Below are positions 19,460 through 19,523 of a DNA stretch of 19,523 nucleotides, piece after piece. The stretch covers positions 1 to 19,523 of the forward strand of contig LXFE01000497.1 of NCBI GenBank assembly GCA_001929475.1, written 5' to 3'. The DNA comes from Neolecta irregularis DAH-3 (Eukaryota; Ascomycota; Neolectomycetes; Neolectales; Neolectaceae). A model generated the notes under the pieces. It was given only the letters and a program-made list of their open reading frames with translations, searched no databases and was not told the origin of the DNA. The translations under genes were made by a program, and so were the position numbers. The number at the start of each line of letters is the position of its first letter. Position 1 is the first letter of the stretch.

Positions 19460-19489
19460 GTAAGGATATACGCTCGAGTATATCCTTAC
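19460..19489. repeat. 12-bp inverted repeat hairpin
   Basis: GTAAGGATATAC (19460-19471), a six-base GCTCGA loop that is itself part of a CTCGAG palindrome, then the exact reverse complement (19478-19489). Pairing extends outward by ATTG/CCAA with one bulge. It lies 34 bp from the window edge and could be the tip of another element. Confidence 0.75.
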
Positions 19490-19523
19490 CAAAGACGGAA
19501 ATGACGGAAGCGGTAGGGCAGCT

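Larger units (their letters stand above)
18376..19523. other. Right-hand gene-free region
   Basis: Apart from the inverted-repeat element and a terminal hairpin, nothing gene-like is seen downstream of the chitinase. Two overlapping plus-strand frames at 18649-18909 are products of the GC-rich repeat and are not credible genes. Confidence 0.6.

Overview
The window is nuclear DNA of a filamentous or yeast-like fungus, most probably an ascomycete. It encodes a DASH kinetochore subunit (Hsk3), an Fmp46/DUF1687 mitochondrial protein, a probable Rrn9-type Pol I initiation factor, a PIR-like cell-wall protein and a fungal GH18 chitinase. The subgroup cannot be settled from the sequence. Most genes are broken by extremely short introns. 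I reconstructed 39 introns by joining frames to match conserved protein motifs; 38 of them are 32-45 nt and one is 57 nt. Single-frame ORFs therefore show only fragments, and the coordinates below are spliced spans with the exons listed in each entry.

Layout, left to right: a doubtful gene fragment off the left edge (-); argininosuccinate lyase (-); Fmp46-like thioredoxin-fold protein (+); NIMA-family kinase (-); nucleoporin Nup53/Nup35 (+); DEAD-box mRNA export helicase Sub2 (-); DASH subunit Hsk3 (+); ribosomal protein eS30 (-); Rrn9-like protein (+); glutamate decarboxylase (-); a 1.7-kb repeat-bearing gap; an extended short-chain reductase of the Gre2/dihydroflavonol-reductase type (+); a secreted cell-wall protein with two PIR-C-like domains (-); a 2.1-kb gap with a GC-rich repeat; a GH18 chitinase (+); and a right-hand 1.1 kb dominated by an ~800-bp element with long inverted repeats. 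From the lyase to the chitinase the twelve genes alternate strand without exception, so every neighbour pair is divergent or convergent.

The left 11 kb is compact housekeeping DNA (arginine synthesis, mitosis, nuclear pore, mRNA export, kinetochore, ribosome, Pol I, GABA shunt), with gaps of roughly 90-300 bp. The right 8.5 kb is looser, carries stress and cell-wall genes, and holds transposon remnants: a pogo-like end, two copies of a GC-hairpin repeat and the inverted-repeat element. No operon or single pathway links the genes. Shared control is suggested only locally, by CRE palindromes (TGACGTCA) in the lyase/FMP46 divergent promoter and upstream of the reductase, the latter with paired STRE motifs.

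The most notable observations are the ultra-short introns, two GC-AG introns in one kinase gene, a glutamate decarboxylase intron whose acceptor reads GG instead of AG, the strand alternation, and the inverted-repeat element. I did not find convincing evidence of a wholly new biological system.
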